NCBI GenBank assembly: GCA_966080355.1
Contig: CBHROW010000016.1
Coordinates: 1 to 28,059 of the forward strand
Reading direction: 5' to 3'
Length of the DNA stretch: 28,059 nucleotides
Origin: Chryseosolibacter sp966080355
GTDB taxonomy: Bacteria > Bacteroidota > Bacteroidia > Cytophagales > Cyclobacteriaceae
Positions 1-7,000 of the stretch are shown in pieces. Within the stretch, counting starts at the first letter, position 1. Each line of letters starts with the position of its first letter. Made by a program: the position numbers and the translations under genes. The notes below the pieces were generated by a model. It was given only the letters and a program-made list of their open reading frames with translations, was not told the origin of the DNA and did no database searches.

Positions 1-853
1 TCTGCTGGTAGCCATCACCCTGGTTTCGCTCATCATTATTTTTATCATGTATCGGAAGCGAAATCAGCAGAAGGAAAAGATAGAGGCACAGCGTAAATCC
101 ATCGCCCTGAAAAACGAACAGCTTGAAAAACGAAATCACCACCTGGTTACGCTTGATGAAGAAAAAAATAATCTGATCAAGATCCTCGCGCACGATCTGA
201 GAACACCCATCAATCACGTTCAGGGTCTGGCGCAACTTTTCCTGCTCAGCAACAACTCCTTGGGTGAAGACGACAAACAGATCATTCAGAAGATCAGTGA
301 CGCAGCGGTTCGACTCAACAAAATGATCAGCAACATTCTCGACATCGACTCCATTGAAAATAACCGCGTGAAGATATTCATGGATGATGTTTCGATGCCG
401 GCCCTGGTGACGCAAGTCGTGAAAAGTTTTGAAAAGCAGGCCCTGCGAAAAGACATTCGTCTCTCCATGGAAATTGCCGATAGTGCCGTGATCAAAGGCG
501 ATGCGCTGTTCCTGATCCAGATCCTCGAAAATCTGATCTCCAACGCCATCAAATTCTCAGCGAAAGGAAAAGAGATCAACGTGACTTTGTCAGAGATGCC
601 GAATGTCATTGAAGTTCGTGTTCACGACCAAGGCCCCGGTCTGACAGAAGAAGACAAAGCAAATCTTTTCAAAAAATTTCAGCGATTGAGCGCCAAGCCT
701 ACAGATGGCGAGAACTCGACCGGCCTTGGTCTGTCGATCGTCAAGAAGTACGTGGAGCTTATGAATGGGAAAGTATGGTGTGAGTCTGAATTCGGACAAG
801 GGGCCGCATTCATCATTCACTTTGAAAAAGTGCGAATAGGCCAGCTGGTATGA
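1..853 (+). CDS. Membrane sensor histidine kinase, C-terminal part (5' end outside window)
   Basis: The reading frame is open from base 2, so the gene starts before the window. The first visible residues are a hydrophobic helix (LLVAITLVSLIIIFIM), followed by a basic stretch and a charged coiled coil. Next come the HisKA H-box (ILAHDLRTPINH, His about residue 64 of the visible part), the N-box (LENLISNAIKFS), the G1 box (DQGPGL) and the G2 box (STGLGLSIVKKY). All catalytic motifs are intact, so this is a working autokinase core of the HisKA/HATPase_c class. The sensor domain lies upstream and is not visible; 7TM or TPR-type sensors are common in this architecture in Bacteroidota. A small unknown gene follows within a few bases and may be co-transcribed. 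No partner regulator is adjacent. Confidence 0.93.
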   Translation, partial: LLVAITLVSLIIIFIMYRKRNQQKEKIEAQRKSIALKNEQLEKRNHHLVTLDEEKNNLIKILAHDLRTPINHVQGLAQLFLLSNNSLGEDDKQIIQKISDAAVRLNKMISNILDIDSIENNRVKIFMDDVSMPALVTQVVKSFEKQALRKDIRLSMEIADSAVIKGDALFLIQILENLISNAIKFSAKGKEINVTLSEMPNVIEVRVHDQGPGLTEEDKANLFKKFQRLSAKPTDGENSTGLGLSIVKKYVELMNGKVWCESEFGQGAAFIIHFEKVRIGQLV

Positions 854-893
854 TTTTTTGAAGCGGTATGGCGAACCTTTCATCCATCCGCTT

Positions 894-1205
894 ATGAACT
901 TCATAGAACAAGGAAGCAAAGTCTTCACATCGGAACAGCAGGAAATTGTCGAGATCAAATTGTGGGGGTTATACCTCCTGATCAATCGCACTGCGCTTTA
1001 CAATGAAATGATCGAAGCCTCACTCGATCACGGTCCTGTGGAGAAAAATCCGCAAAATCCGGGAAGGATCACTTTCCGTTTCAGCGCCAAAGCGTGGGAA
1101 GCGAAAATCAAAAAGCTCCTGTATGAGAATCGCGTGCCGGTAATAGCCCGCAACGCCTTTGCTCATAAGTTGAATTTTCAGCGTCAGCGGCAACTTGCGG
1201 CCTGA
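894..1205 (+). CDS. Small hypothetical protein downstream of the histidine kinase
   Basis: I do not recognise this protein of about 103 residues. It is soluble and rich in charged residues, with no signal peptide, membrane segment or known motif. The ATG at 894 is chosen because TTG starts are unusual here; an in-frame TTG at 858, four bases after the kinase stop, would add 12 residues (total 115). Its position directly behind the kinase suggests a shared transcript. Its TGA stop ends at 1205, immediately next to the glnS stop at 1206, so the two genes converge with no spacer and no room for a terminator between them. Function unknown. Confidence 0.6.
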   Translation: MNFIEQGSKVFTSEQQEIVEIKLWGLYLLINRTALYNEMIEASLDHGPVEKNPQNPGRITFRFSAKAWEAKIKKLLYENRVPVIARNAFAHKLNFQRQRQLAA

Positions 1206-2864
1206 TTACTTTCCAGTTTCCTTAGCCCACATATCGCGCAGGGTAACCGTGCGATTGAACACTAACTTTTCGGCAGTCGAATCTTTATCGAGGCAAAAAT
1301 ATCCTTTGCGCAAGAACTGGAACCGGTCTGCCAGGCTTGCCTTGCCCAGGGCAGGTTCGGCATAAGCAGTTTCTACGGTGAGCGAATTCGGATTCAGATA
1401 ATCCTTAAAGTCACCTTCGGCATTGCTGAGATCTTCTACTTTGAAAAGTCTGTCGTACAACCGTGTTTCGATGGCAACGGCATGGCGTGCACTTACCCAA
1501 TGGAGGGTGCCTTTGACATGTATACCTGAAGTGTCTGATCCGCTTCGGCTCTCCGGGATGTAGGTGCAACGCAGTTCCTTGACTTTCCCATCATTGCCTT
1601 TCACCACTTCCTCACAACGAATGATGTAAGCGCTTTTCAGGCGAACCATTTGCCCGGGTGCAAGCCGGAAAAATTTCTTGGGAGGATTTTCCATAAAGTC
1701 TTCAGACTCGATGAGCAGTTCCGCGCAGAATGGAATTTCACGGATGCCAGACGAGAGGTCTTCCGGATTGTTCTCTTGGGTGAGCATTTCCGTTTTGTCG
1801 CCCGGGTAATTTGTGATCGTTACCTTGATCGGATCGAAAACCACCATTCTCCGGAGCGAGATCTTATTGAGGTGCTCGCGAACGCAGAACTCGAGGAGGC
1901 CTACATCGATGAGATTCTCACGCTTCGCCACGCCTATTTTGTCGCAGAATTCACGAATGCTCTCCGGTGTGTAGCCGCGCCTGCGCACTCCGCTGAGCGT
2001 TGGCATCCTCGGATCGTCCCAACCACTTACATGTTTTTCATTCACCAGCTGCAGAAGTTTACGTTTGCTCATCACCGTGTAGGTCATGTTGAGCCTCGCA
2101 AATTCGTATTGATGTGAAGGATATATTTCGAGCTGCCGGATCAGCCAATCGTAAAGTTCGCGGTGTGGAATGAATTCGAGCGTGCAAATGCTGTGCGTAA
2201 CATGTTCGATCGCATCGCTTTGCCCATGTGCAAAATCGTACATCGGGTATATACACCATGTATCACCGGTGCGATGATGATGCGCGTGTTTGATCCGATA
2301 GATGATGGGATCACGCATGTGCATATTCGGGTGAGCCATATCGATCTTCGCCCGCAATACTTTTTCACCGTCTTTGAATTTGCCATCCTTCATGGCCCTG
2401 AACAACGATAAATTTTCTTCTACGCTGCGGTCTCGGTACGGACTATTTGTGCCCGGATGAGTCGGTGTTCCCTTTTGTGATGCGATTTCTTCGCTGGTGC
2501 TATCATCAACATACGCCAATCCGTTCTGAATAAGCCTGACCGCAAACTCATACAATTGCGGAAAGTAGTCTGACGCGTAAAGCTCGTGTTTCCATTTGAA
2601 GCCAAGCCATGCTACATCGGCCTTGATGCTGTCAACATATTCCGTCTCTTCCGTAACCGGATTGGTATCATCAAAGCGCAGATTCGTGTACCCGCCATAC
2701 TTTTGCGCCAGGCCAAAGTTCAAACAAATACTCTTGGCGTGGCCCATGTGCAGGTAGCCATTCGGCTCAGGTGGAAACCGCGTAATGATCTCTTTGTAAT
2801 TTCCTTTACCCAGATCCGACTCAACAATCTCTTCCAGGAAATTCAGGCTTTTTTCGTCCGTCAT
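1206..2864 (-). CDS. glnS: Glutaminyl-tRNA synthetase
   Basis: Cytoplasmic class Ib aminoacyl-tRNA synthetase that charges tRNA-Gln with glutamine using ATP. The 552 residues match the bacterial GlnRS length (about 550). The Rossmann fold carries the HIGH signature as HMGH at residues 39-42 within PPEPNGYLHMGHAKS. The KMSKS loop is VMSKR at about 264-268. The amino-acid pocket motif RFDDTNP (about 63-69) and the C-terminal anticodon-binding beta barrels (from about 340) follow in the usual order. Closely related GluRS enzymes lack the long beta-barrel C-terminus, so GlnRS is preferred. The start at 2864 sits 17 bases after a TAACTTTA promoter box. Presence of GlnRS implies direct glutaminylation of tRNA-Gln. 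Confidence 0.97.
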   Translation of the reverse strand: MTDEKSLNFLEEIVESDLGKGNYKEIITRFPPEPNGYLHMGHAKSICLNFGLAQKYGGYTNLRFDDTNPVTEETEYVDSIKADVAWLGFKWKHELYASDYFPQLYEFAVRLIQNGLAYVDDSTSEEIASQKGTPTHPGTNSPYRDRSVEENLSLFRAMKDGKFKDGEKVLRAKIDMAHPNMHMRDPIIYRIKHAHHHRTGDTWCIYPMYDFAHGQSDAIEHVTHSICTLEFIPHRELYDWLIRQLEIYPSHQYEFARLNMTYTVMSKRKLLQLVNEKHVSGWDDPRMPTLSGVRRRGYTPESIREFCDKIGVAKRENLIDVGLLEFCVREHLNKISLRRMVVFDPIKVTITNYPGDKTEMLTQENNPEDLSSGIREIPFCAELLIESEDFMENPPKKFFRLAPGQMVRLKSAYIIRCEEVVKGNDGKVKELRCTYIPESRSGSDTSGIHVKGTLHWVSARHAVAIETRLYDRLFKVEDLSNAEGDFKDYLNPNSLTVETAYAEPALGKASLADRFQFLRKGYFCLDKDSTAEKLVFNRTVTLRDMWAKETGK

Positions 2865-2881
2865 GTTTTATCTAAAAGATG

Positions 2882-2911
2882 TAAAGTTATGAAGGCTTTT
2901 TGTATTCGCAC
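2882..2911 (-). promoter_or_regulatory. Probable glnS promoter
   Basis: Read on the minus strand: TGTG (2911-2908), 18 bases, then TAACTTTA (2889-2882). This is one mismatch in each box from the Bacteroidota form TTTG / TAnnTTTG. Transcription would start near 2877, leaving a leader of about 13 bases before the glnS ATG. Predicted by eye only. Confidence 0.5.
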
Positions 2912-3351
2912 AGCGATTTTTTTCAAATGCGAGCTGTGCTTTTCAGCTGTCAGCAACAGTCACGCTAACGTTTGTGGACCCTGTCGAAGCGTTTGTCGAC
3001 CTTGATCGAAAGCTTGAAACGGTAGTTTTTATTTTTCCTTAGTCGACCACCCACGGATCGTTGATCGGTTTATGAGCGCATCACCCAAAAATGTCGACCA
3101 AAAAAAACATTTTTGACGGCAGATTAATCGTAGGTTCTTTTACCACGGTGTGACCACACGCACGGTGCTCCAGTGAAGCAATTTCTTCACATTGGTACAG
3201 AAATTTACCGGGGGAAATTTAAGCAACATTGCTCCAATGCAGCCGTTTCCTACTGGTGGAACATGTTTCCCCGGCATGATTATTTATCTTTTACGATGTG
3301 CTATTATACGGGGTAACAAATCGGTTTAAATGTGGACAATTTGGCTTGCCT
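2912..3351. other. Gene-poor region between glnS and the XRE regulator
   Basis: No convincing gene is visible in this stretch. It holds three copies of GTCGACC (2995-3001, 3042-3048, 3093-3099). A weak AT-rich hairpin has stems CAAAAATGT (3086-3094) and ACATTTTTG (3108-3116). A 6-bp hairpin is formed by GTGAAG (3173-3178) and CTTCAC (3185-3190), and two ACGGTG repeats lie near 3145-3167. The region probably contains regulatory sites for the XRE gene, but nothing specific can be assigned. Confidence 0.4.
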
Positions 3352-3360
3352 TAAATTTTT

Positions 3361-3374
3361 AACAACCCGTTGTT
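3361..3374. promoter_or_regulatory. Palindrome at the XRE gene start (possible operator)
   Basis: AACAAC-cc-GTTGTT is a perfect 6+2+6 palindrome ending at the base before the GTG start of the XRE-type regulator at 3375. A -7-like box, TAAATTTT (3352-3359), lies just upstream. HTH_3 regulators bind such short palindromes as dimers and often autoregulate. The operator role is inferred from position. Confidence 0.35.
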
Positions 3375-3623
3375 GTGAAAGAAGACGCATTAAAAATTAC
3401 TCTTGAAAAAATCGGTGCAAAACTAACAGAGCTTCGAAAGCAAAAAGGCTACAGCAGCCACGAAGATTTTGCATACGATTATGACATTCCTCGAGTACAA
3501 TATTGGCGAATAGAAAAAGGCAAAACCAACGTAACGATCAAAAGCCTTTGCAGACTTCTCGCCATTCACAAGCTGACGATCGAGGACTTTTTTTGCACGC
3601 TTCCCAAAGAGGTCAAGAAATAA
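3375..3623 (+). CDS. XRE-family helix-turn-helix regulator
   Basis: An 82-residue single-domain DNA-binding protein of the HTH_3/Cro-C1 type. Residues about 13-72 form the five-helix domain: LTELRKQKGYS, then the recognition region YDIPRVQYWRIEKGKTN, then IKSLCRLLAIHKLTIEDFF. Nothing follows the domain, so it may act as a small repressor or antitoxin-like factor, but no toxin gene is recognisable next door. The start is GTG at 3375 (no ATG in frame upstream), directly behind a 14-base palindrome. Such stand-alone XRE proteins are common in Bacteroidota chromosomes. Target genes are unknown. Confidence 0.85.
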   Translation: MKEDALKITLEKIGAKLTELRKQKGYSSHEDFAYDYDIPRVQYWRIEKGKTNVTIKSLCRLLAIHKLTIEDFFCTLPKEVKK

Positions 3624-3734
3624 ATTGACGCGTGTCTTAACCGAACTGATTTGTGCTTGTCCGCCATGATCGTTTTTTTCTGATACGATCTCTGTGGTAT
3701 ACTTTTTTCAAGTCGATTTTGAAAAAAAATTGCC

Positions 3735-3989
3735 ATGACCGAGCGAATTCTCGACCGTGTTGATCAGCGCTTGAATGCTTATGCAGATGAACATCGCGGG
3801 CAGCGGCCCTTGTATATAATTATTTCGCCAGATGATGCGGACGAGCTGCTGAAGGCCGTTAAAATAAAAAAAGGCTACGAACAGCAGATTGTCGACACAG
3901 CATATCGGGGAAGTAAGATCGTGCCATATGACGGCCTAAAGCGGGGCGAATTGGAGTTATCGGACGAACTTCCATCGGTCGGATCATAA
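3735..3989 (+). CDS. Hypothetical 84-residue protein
   Basis: Not recognised. It begins with an amphipathic helix (residues about 1-20). A strand-rich segment (RPLYIIISPDDADELLKAV) and a motif YRGSKIVPYDGL near residue 57 follow. The layout faintly resembles short capsid-like or SPOUT-independent nucleotide-binding folds, but no family can be named. No signal peptide or membrane segment. It starts at ATG 3735 without a Shine-Dalgarno sequence. The 20 bases before the ATG contain an inverted repeat, TTTTTTCAA (3703-3711) and TTGAAAAAA (3719-3727), which would fold the 5' leader. An XRE regulator lies 111 bases upstream on the same strand. Confidence 0.6.
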   Translation: MTERILDRVDQRLNAYADEHRGQRPLYIIISPDDADELLKAVKIKKGYEQQIVDTAYRGSKIVPYDGLKRGELELSDELPSVGS

Positions 3990-4088
3990 ATATTCCCTGA
4001 TCCGAAGGTATCTACTTCCCTCAACCGGCCTTATCAGCATCGTCTTCCGGCAAATCGCATTGATGTAATGAATTGCGGCCATATCCAC

Positions 4089-4118
4089 TTTACCGCGCGA
4101 TTGACCAGCCTACCTTTG
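4089..4118 (+). promoter_or_regulatory. Probable promoter of the 57-residue gene
   Basis: TTTA (4089-4092), 18 bases, TACCTTTG (4111-4118): a full match to the -7 consensus and one mismatch in the -33 box. Transcription would start near 4123, about 19 bases before the ATG at 4142. This rules out the upstream in-frame start at 4073. Confidence 0.6.
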
Positions 4119-4141
4119 TATTGAACCTCACTAGAAGCGCG

Positions 4142-4315
4142 ATGAATAACCTCGAAGGACTGACACCTGAGCAAAAGAAAGCGATTATCGACCTGAACAG
4201 CCGCCTTCGCGCCCTCGAATCGAAGCTGGTTGTCCTTCAAGCCAAAATGGTGAAAATCGACCCTCAATTGATGATCAACCTTGCTCAAAATTTCAAGGAA
4301 CTCAACTTGAATTAA
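4142..4315 (+). CDS. Small hypothetical coiled-coil protein (57 residues)
   Basis: An unknown short protein predicted to be almost wholly helical. The segment EQKKAIIDLNSRLRALESKLVVLQ has the heptad-like leucine spacing of a coiled coil, so it may self-associate or bind a partner. No signal peptide or membrane helix. The ATG at 4142 is used because a strong promoter (TACCTTTG at 4111-4118) lies inside the longer frame that begins at 4073. Convergent with the subtilase gene; no obvious terminator between them. Confidence 0.6.
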   Translation: MNNLEGLTPEQKKAIIDLNSRLRALESKLVVLQAKMVKIDPQLMINLAQNFKELNLN

Positions 4316-4372
4316 GGCACCAGTTGCCGGTGTTTGTTGCCCTTGCTTTTTAGTTTCAACTTTGAATCACCC

Positions 4373-4386
4373 TTTGCCTACTGGCC
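4373..4386 (+). repeat. Intergenic repeat TTTGCCTACTGGCC, copy 1
   Basis: The 14-base word TTTGCCTACTGGCC occurs here and again at 6949-6962. Each copy lies just beyond the stop codon of a minus-strand gene (the subtilase and the GAF sensor). Around it are degenerate units such as CAGTTGCC and TTGCC. It looks like a dispersed short intergenic repeat of the host genome. Confidence 0.5.
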
Positions 4387-4414
4387 TGCCTCGGGCATTA
4401 TCACTGCGAACTGT

Positions 4415-5551
4415 TCATCGATGTGCGATCGGATCGGGCGTTCCATCGGGATCATCCAGTGCCACACCTTCGGAGTGTATATCGCCATTGGTAATAAGCA
4501 AAAGCGCGGTGACGTGTGGCGCGGCCATTGAGGTGCCACTCATGATGGCATACTTATTCCCTTTGTACGTTGACAAGATCCTCACACCTGGCGCAGCAAA
4601 ATCGACAACATCGTTGCCATAATTTGAAAATGATGCGAAATGACGTGTACTGTCAACCGCGGTTACTGTGTAAATATTTTTTCCGGAAGTGCGTGCAGGC
4701 GAAAAGTTATTAGCAGGTCGGCTTTCATTTCCAGCAGCGATGACTACAAATATTCCTTTCGATGCAATTGCTTGTATTTCGCGATCGAGAATATCAGACA
4801 CTTCTTCAAGCCCCATGCTGATATTTACGGCATCACCAGCGCGCGCGTTGCTCTTCGCATAAGCAAGTGCCTTCAAAGCGATCGACAAAAGTCCTTCTCC
4901 ATTCTGATCAAGGATCTTGAGCGCAACGATGTTCGCACCCGATGCGATCCCGAGTGTTCCGAATCGATTGTTCTTTGCTCCAATAATGCCCGCGATGTGG
5001 GTACCATGACCGTTGTCATCGTCAGCTGATGTCTCGCCTTCGTTGAACGATCTGCTGCGTGCATCGACATTCAGATCGGAATGATCCAGGTCAGCGCCCG
5101 TGTCGAGTATCCATGCAGTTTTTCCGGTTCCGTCAGAATACCCAACCTGATCGACATTCCACGTCACGGTAGATTCATCGACAACAGAGAAGCATGCGTT
5201 GATGGAAAGAACGCGGTCTGGCTCAACGCGCCAAACCCCCGGCTGTGCTGCTATTTCATCCGCTTCTGTTTTTTCAATCGCCATTACATAATACAGATTT
5301 TCTCCGTCAATCGTGTCGAGTATGGTTAAAGGAGAAATGCCGAGCGATTCAATGACTCTTTGTGCTGAAGCAATTCGCCCGTTGTGCGTGTCGGATTCAA
5401 ACGAAACGATATAGCGTCCATCGATTGCCTTTCCGTGACTGGCCGACATCGATGTAACACAATCGGGTAGCGGTGACGGCCCAACATCATCCTGTCCGCA
5501 GCCGATCAGGGCGGACAATATGAACAACAGCGCATGTCTTACTCGTGTCAT
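4415..5551 (-). CDS. Subtilisin-like serine protease (S8 family) lipoprotein
   Basis: A 378-residue secreted protease. The N-terminus is a lipoprotein signal (LSALIGCGQ, lipidated Cys about 18), so it is probably anchored in an envelope membrane facing the periplasm or cell surface. Residues about 40-118 resemble an inhibitor I9 propeptide that would be cleaved on maturation. The peptidase domain has Asp150 (WILDTGADLDHSDL), His182 (DDNGHGTHIAG), oxyanion Asn275 (AAGNES) and Ser341 (SGTSMAAPH), a complete triad. It ends about 25 residues after the Ser motif with no C-terminal sorting domain. The start at 5551 is chosen because the longer frame to 5692 would place 47 extra residues before the signal peptide. 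It is divergent from the DUF4407 gene. Confidence 0.93.
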   Translation of the reverse strand: MTRVRHALLFILSALIGCGQDDVGPSPLPDCVTSMSASHGKAIDGRYIVSFESDTHNGRIASAQRVIESLGISPLTILDTIDGENLYYVMAIEKTEADEIAAQPGVWRVEPDRVLSINACFSVVDESTVTWNVDQVGYSDGTGKTAWILDTGADLDHSDLNVDARSRSFNEGETSADDDNGHGTHIAGIIGAKNNRFGTLGIASGANIVALKILDQNGEGLLSIALKALAYAKSNARAGDAVNISMGLEEVSDILDREIQAIASKGIFVVIAAGNESRPANNFSPARTSGKNIYTVTAVDSTRHFASFSNYGNDVVDFAAPGVRILSTYKGNKYAIMSGTSMAAPHVTALLLITNGDIHSEGVALDDPDGTPDPIAHR

Positions 5552-5745
5552 CTTGAATTTTAAACCCTCGAACTTCTTTAAAATTTTCACTGTCGCTCGC
5601 TGAAAAATGAACAGCGCAATGTTCAGTTGTGCACAGTGCGAATAAAAACGAATGCCTAAACGTTGCTTATGCTGATCCTTTCGTGTTGGCATGATATTGC
5701 CGGAATAACAAGCAATAATTGGGAATTACTGTCCGTTCTACCTCC

Positions 5746-6801
5746 ATGAAAAACCTTGCCTCCTTCTTTATCCTGTGCTCCGGTGCAGACTCTACCTTGC
5801 TTAAAAAATGTCCGACCGAAACCAGTAAATACGCGGGCATGGGTGCCACAATCTTCTTCACCGGTGTGTTCGCTGCGCTGGCGGCAGGTTATGCGCTTTA
5901 TACCGTGTTCGATAATATCTGGGCCGCTATCTTTTTCGGATTGTTATGGGGATTGATGATTTTCAATCTCGACCGATACATCGTTTCGAGTATGCGCAAA
6001 GAGGGTAAGCTCAAGCGCGAACTCTGGACAGCAGCACCTCGGGTTGTTCTCGCCATTATCATCTCGATCGTCATCGCAAAGCCGCTCGAGCTCAAAATCT
6101 TTGAAAAGGAGATCGATCCGGAGTTGATCGTCATGGAGCAGGAGACATATGCGCGCCAGGAAAGCCAGGTGAGGTTGAGGTATCAGCAGACCATCGATAG
6201 TCTGAAAGCCGAACGTGAAATTCTTCGAGGCGAAATTGCGAGGAAAGCGGCTGTGCGCGATCAGCTCGTTCGGATTGCGCAAGAAGAAGCCGATGGAACA
6301 GGCGGAAGTCGCAGAAGAAATCTCGGCCCGATCTACAAAGCTAAAAAAGCCGATGCCGATAAAGCGGAACTCGAATTCCAACAACTTGCAAATTCAAATA
6401 CAACAAAGGTCGATGCAATCGATCAATCTATCCGTTCAATTGAAAATACGCTCTCGAAAGACATTGGCTCTCTCGAGCGCGGAAGGCTCAACGGTCCGGC
6501 TGCACGCATGGAGGCATTGAGTCGCCTGACGCGCAGCAGCAGTGCGATCTGGTGGGCAAACCTCTTTGTGATCACGCTCTTTATTGCCATAGAAACCGCG
6601 CCTATTTTTGTAAAACTGATTTCCGCCCGTGGACCGTACGACAATTTACTGCGAATAGAAGAACATGCCTTCTTCGCACAGGAAGTGGAATCGCTTGCAC
6701 GAACAAATTCTGGCGTCAAAGAACGCACGGGCACATTCGCACAGCACGAACGGGGCTTTATCAACGACCGGCTGGATTCTGCGCTCGGAGGTGGTAAATA
6801 A
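5746..6801 (+). CDS. DUF4407 membrane protein with long coiled coil
   Basis: About 351 residues. It opens with the DUF4407 signature (FFILCSGAD, then LLKKCPTETSKYAGMG). Two transmembrane helices (about 38-60 and 64-78), another near 100-118, and a last one near 275-295 frame a central charged coiled coil (about 130-255, ending near SLERGRLNGPAAR) that probably lies outside the cytoplasm. Family members are of unknown function and often carry this arrangement. The ATG at 5746 starts directly at the conserved motif; an in-frame TTG at 5719 would add nine residues and is unlikely. The upstream neighbour is a divergent protease and no functional link can be shown. Confidence 0.85.
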   Translation: MKNLASFFILCSGADSTLLKKCPTETSKYAGMGATIFFTGVFAALAAGYALYTVFDNIWAAIFFGLLWGLMIFNLDRYIVSSMRKEGKLKRELWTAAPRVVLAIIISIVIAKPLELKIFEKEIDPELIVMEQETYARQESQVRLRYQQTIDSLKAEREILRGEIARKAAVRDQLVRIAQEEADGTGGSRRRNLGPIYKAKKADADKAELEFQQLANSNTTKVDAIDQSIRSIENTLSKDIGSLERGRLNGPAARMEALSRLTRSSSAIWWANLFVITLFIAIETAPIFVKLISARGPYDNLLRIEEHAFFAQEVESLARTNSGVKERTGTFAQHERGFINDRLDSALGGGK

Positions 6802-6863
6802 TTGGCGGTTGGCGAAAAGGTCGTTCCGGATTGAATTAAGAATGAAGACCGTTTGCGTAAAGC

Positions 6864-6993
6864 GTTGCTGGTTGCTGGATCGCCAGTTGCATGGCTCACT
6901 GATAACTCATTTTCCAGCACTTTGGCAACTGGCCCCGTTAGAATTTTTTTTGCCTACTGGCCGAGCTTCAGCGAGGCTTGCCTACTGCCTACT
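6864..6993. repeat. Cluster of degenerate heptamer repeats, including TTTGCCTACTGGCC copy 2
   Basis: The 199-base gap between the DUF4407 gene and the GAF sensor gene holds GTTGCTG twice in tandem (6864-6877), CCAGTTGC (6883-6890), TTTGCCTACTGGCC (6949-6962) and TTGCCTACTGCCTACT (6979-6994 region; heptamer GCCTACT in tandem). The same 14-base word appears at 4373-4386. No gene is visible here. Short heptamer arrays of this kind are typical intergenic clutter in Cytophagales genomes, which I state from general familiarity. Confidence 0.55.
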
Positions 6994-7000
6994 ATTCTTA

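Noticed and set aside
2586..3005. A plus-strand frame crossing the glnS start into the intergenic gap
   Set aside because: Most of it is antisense to glnS, and the unique part has no coding character.
3375..3989. Toxin-antitoxin pair (XRE regulator plus 84-residue protein)
   Set aside because: The second protein has no toxin fold or motif, the genes are 111 bases apart, and an inverted repeat separates them.
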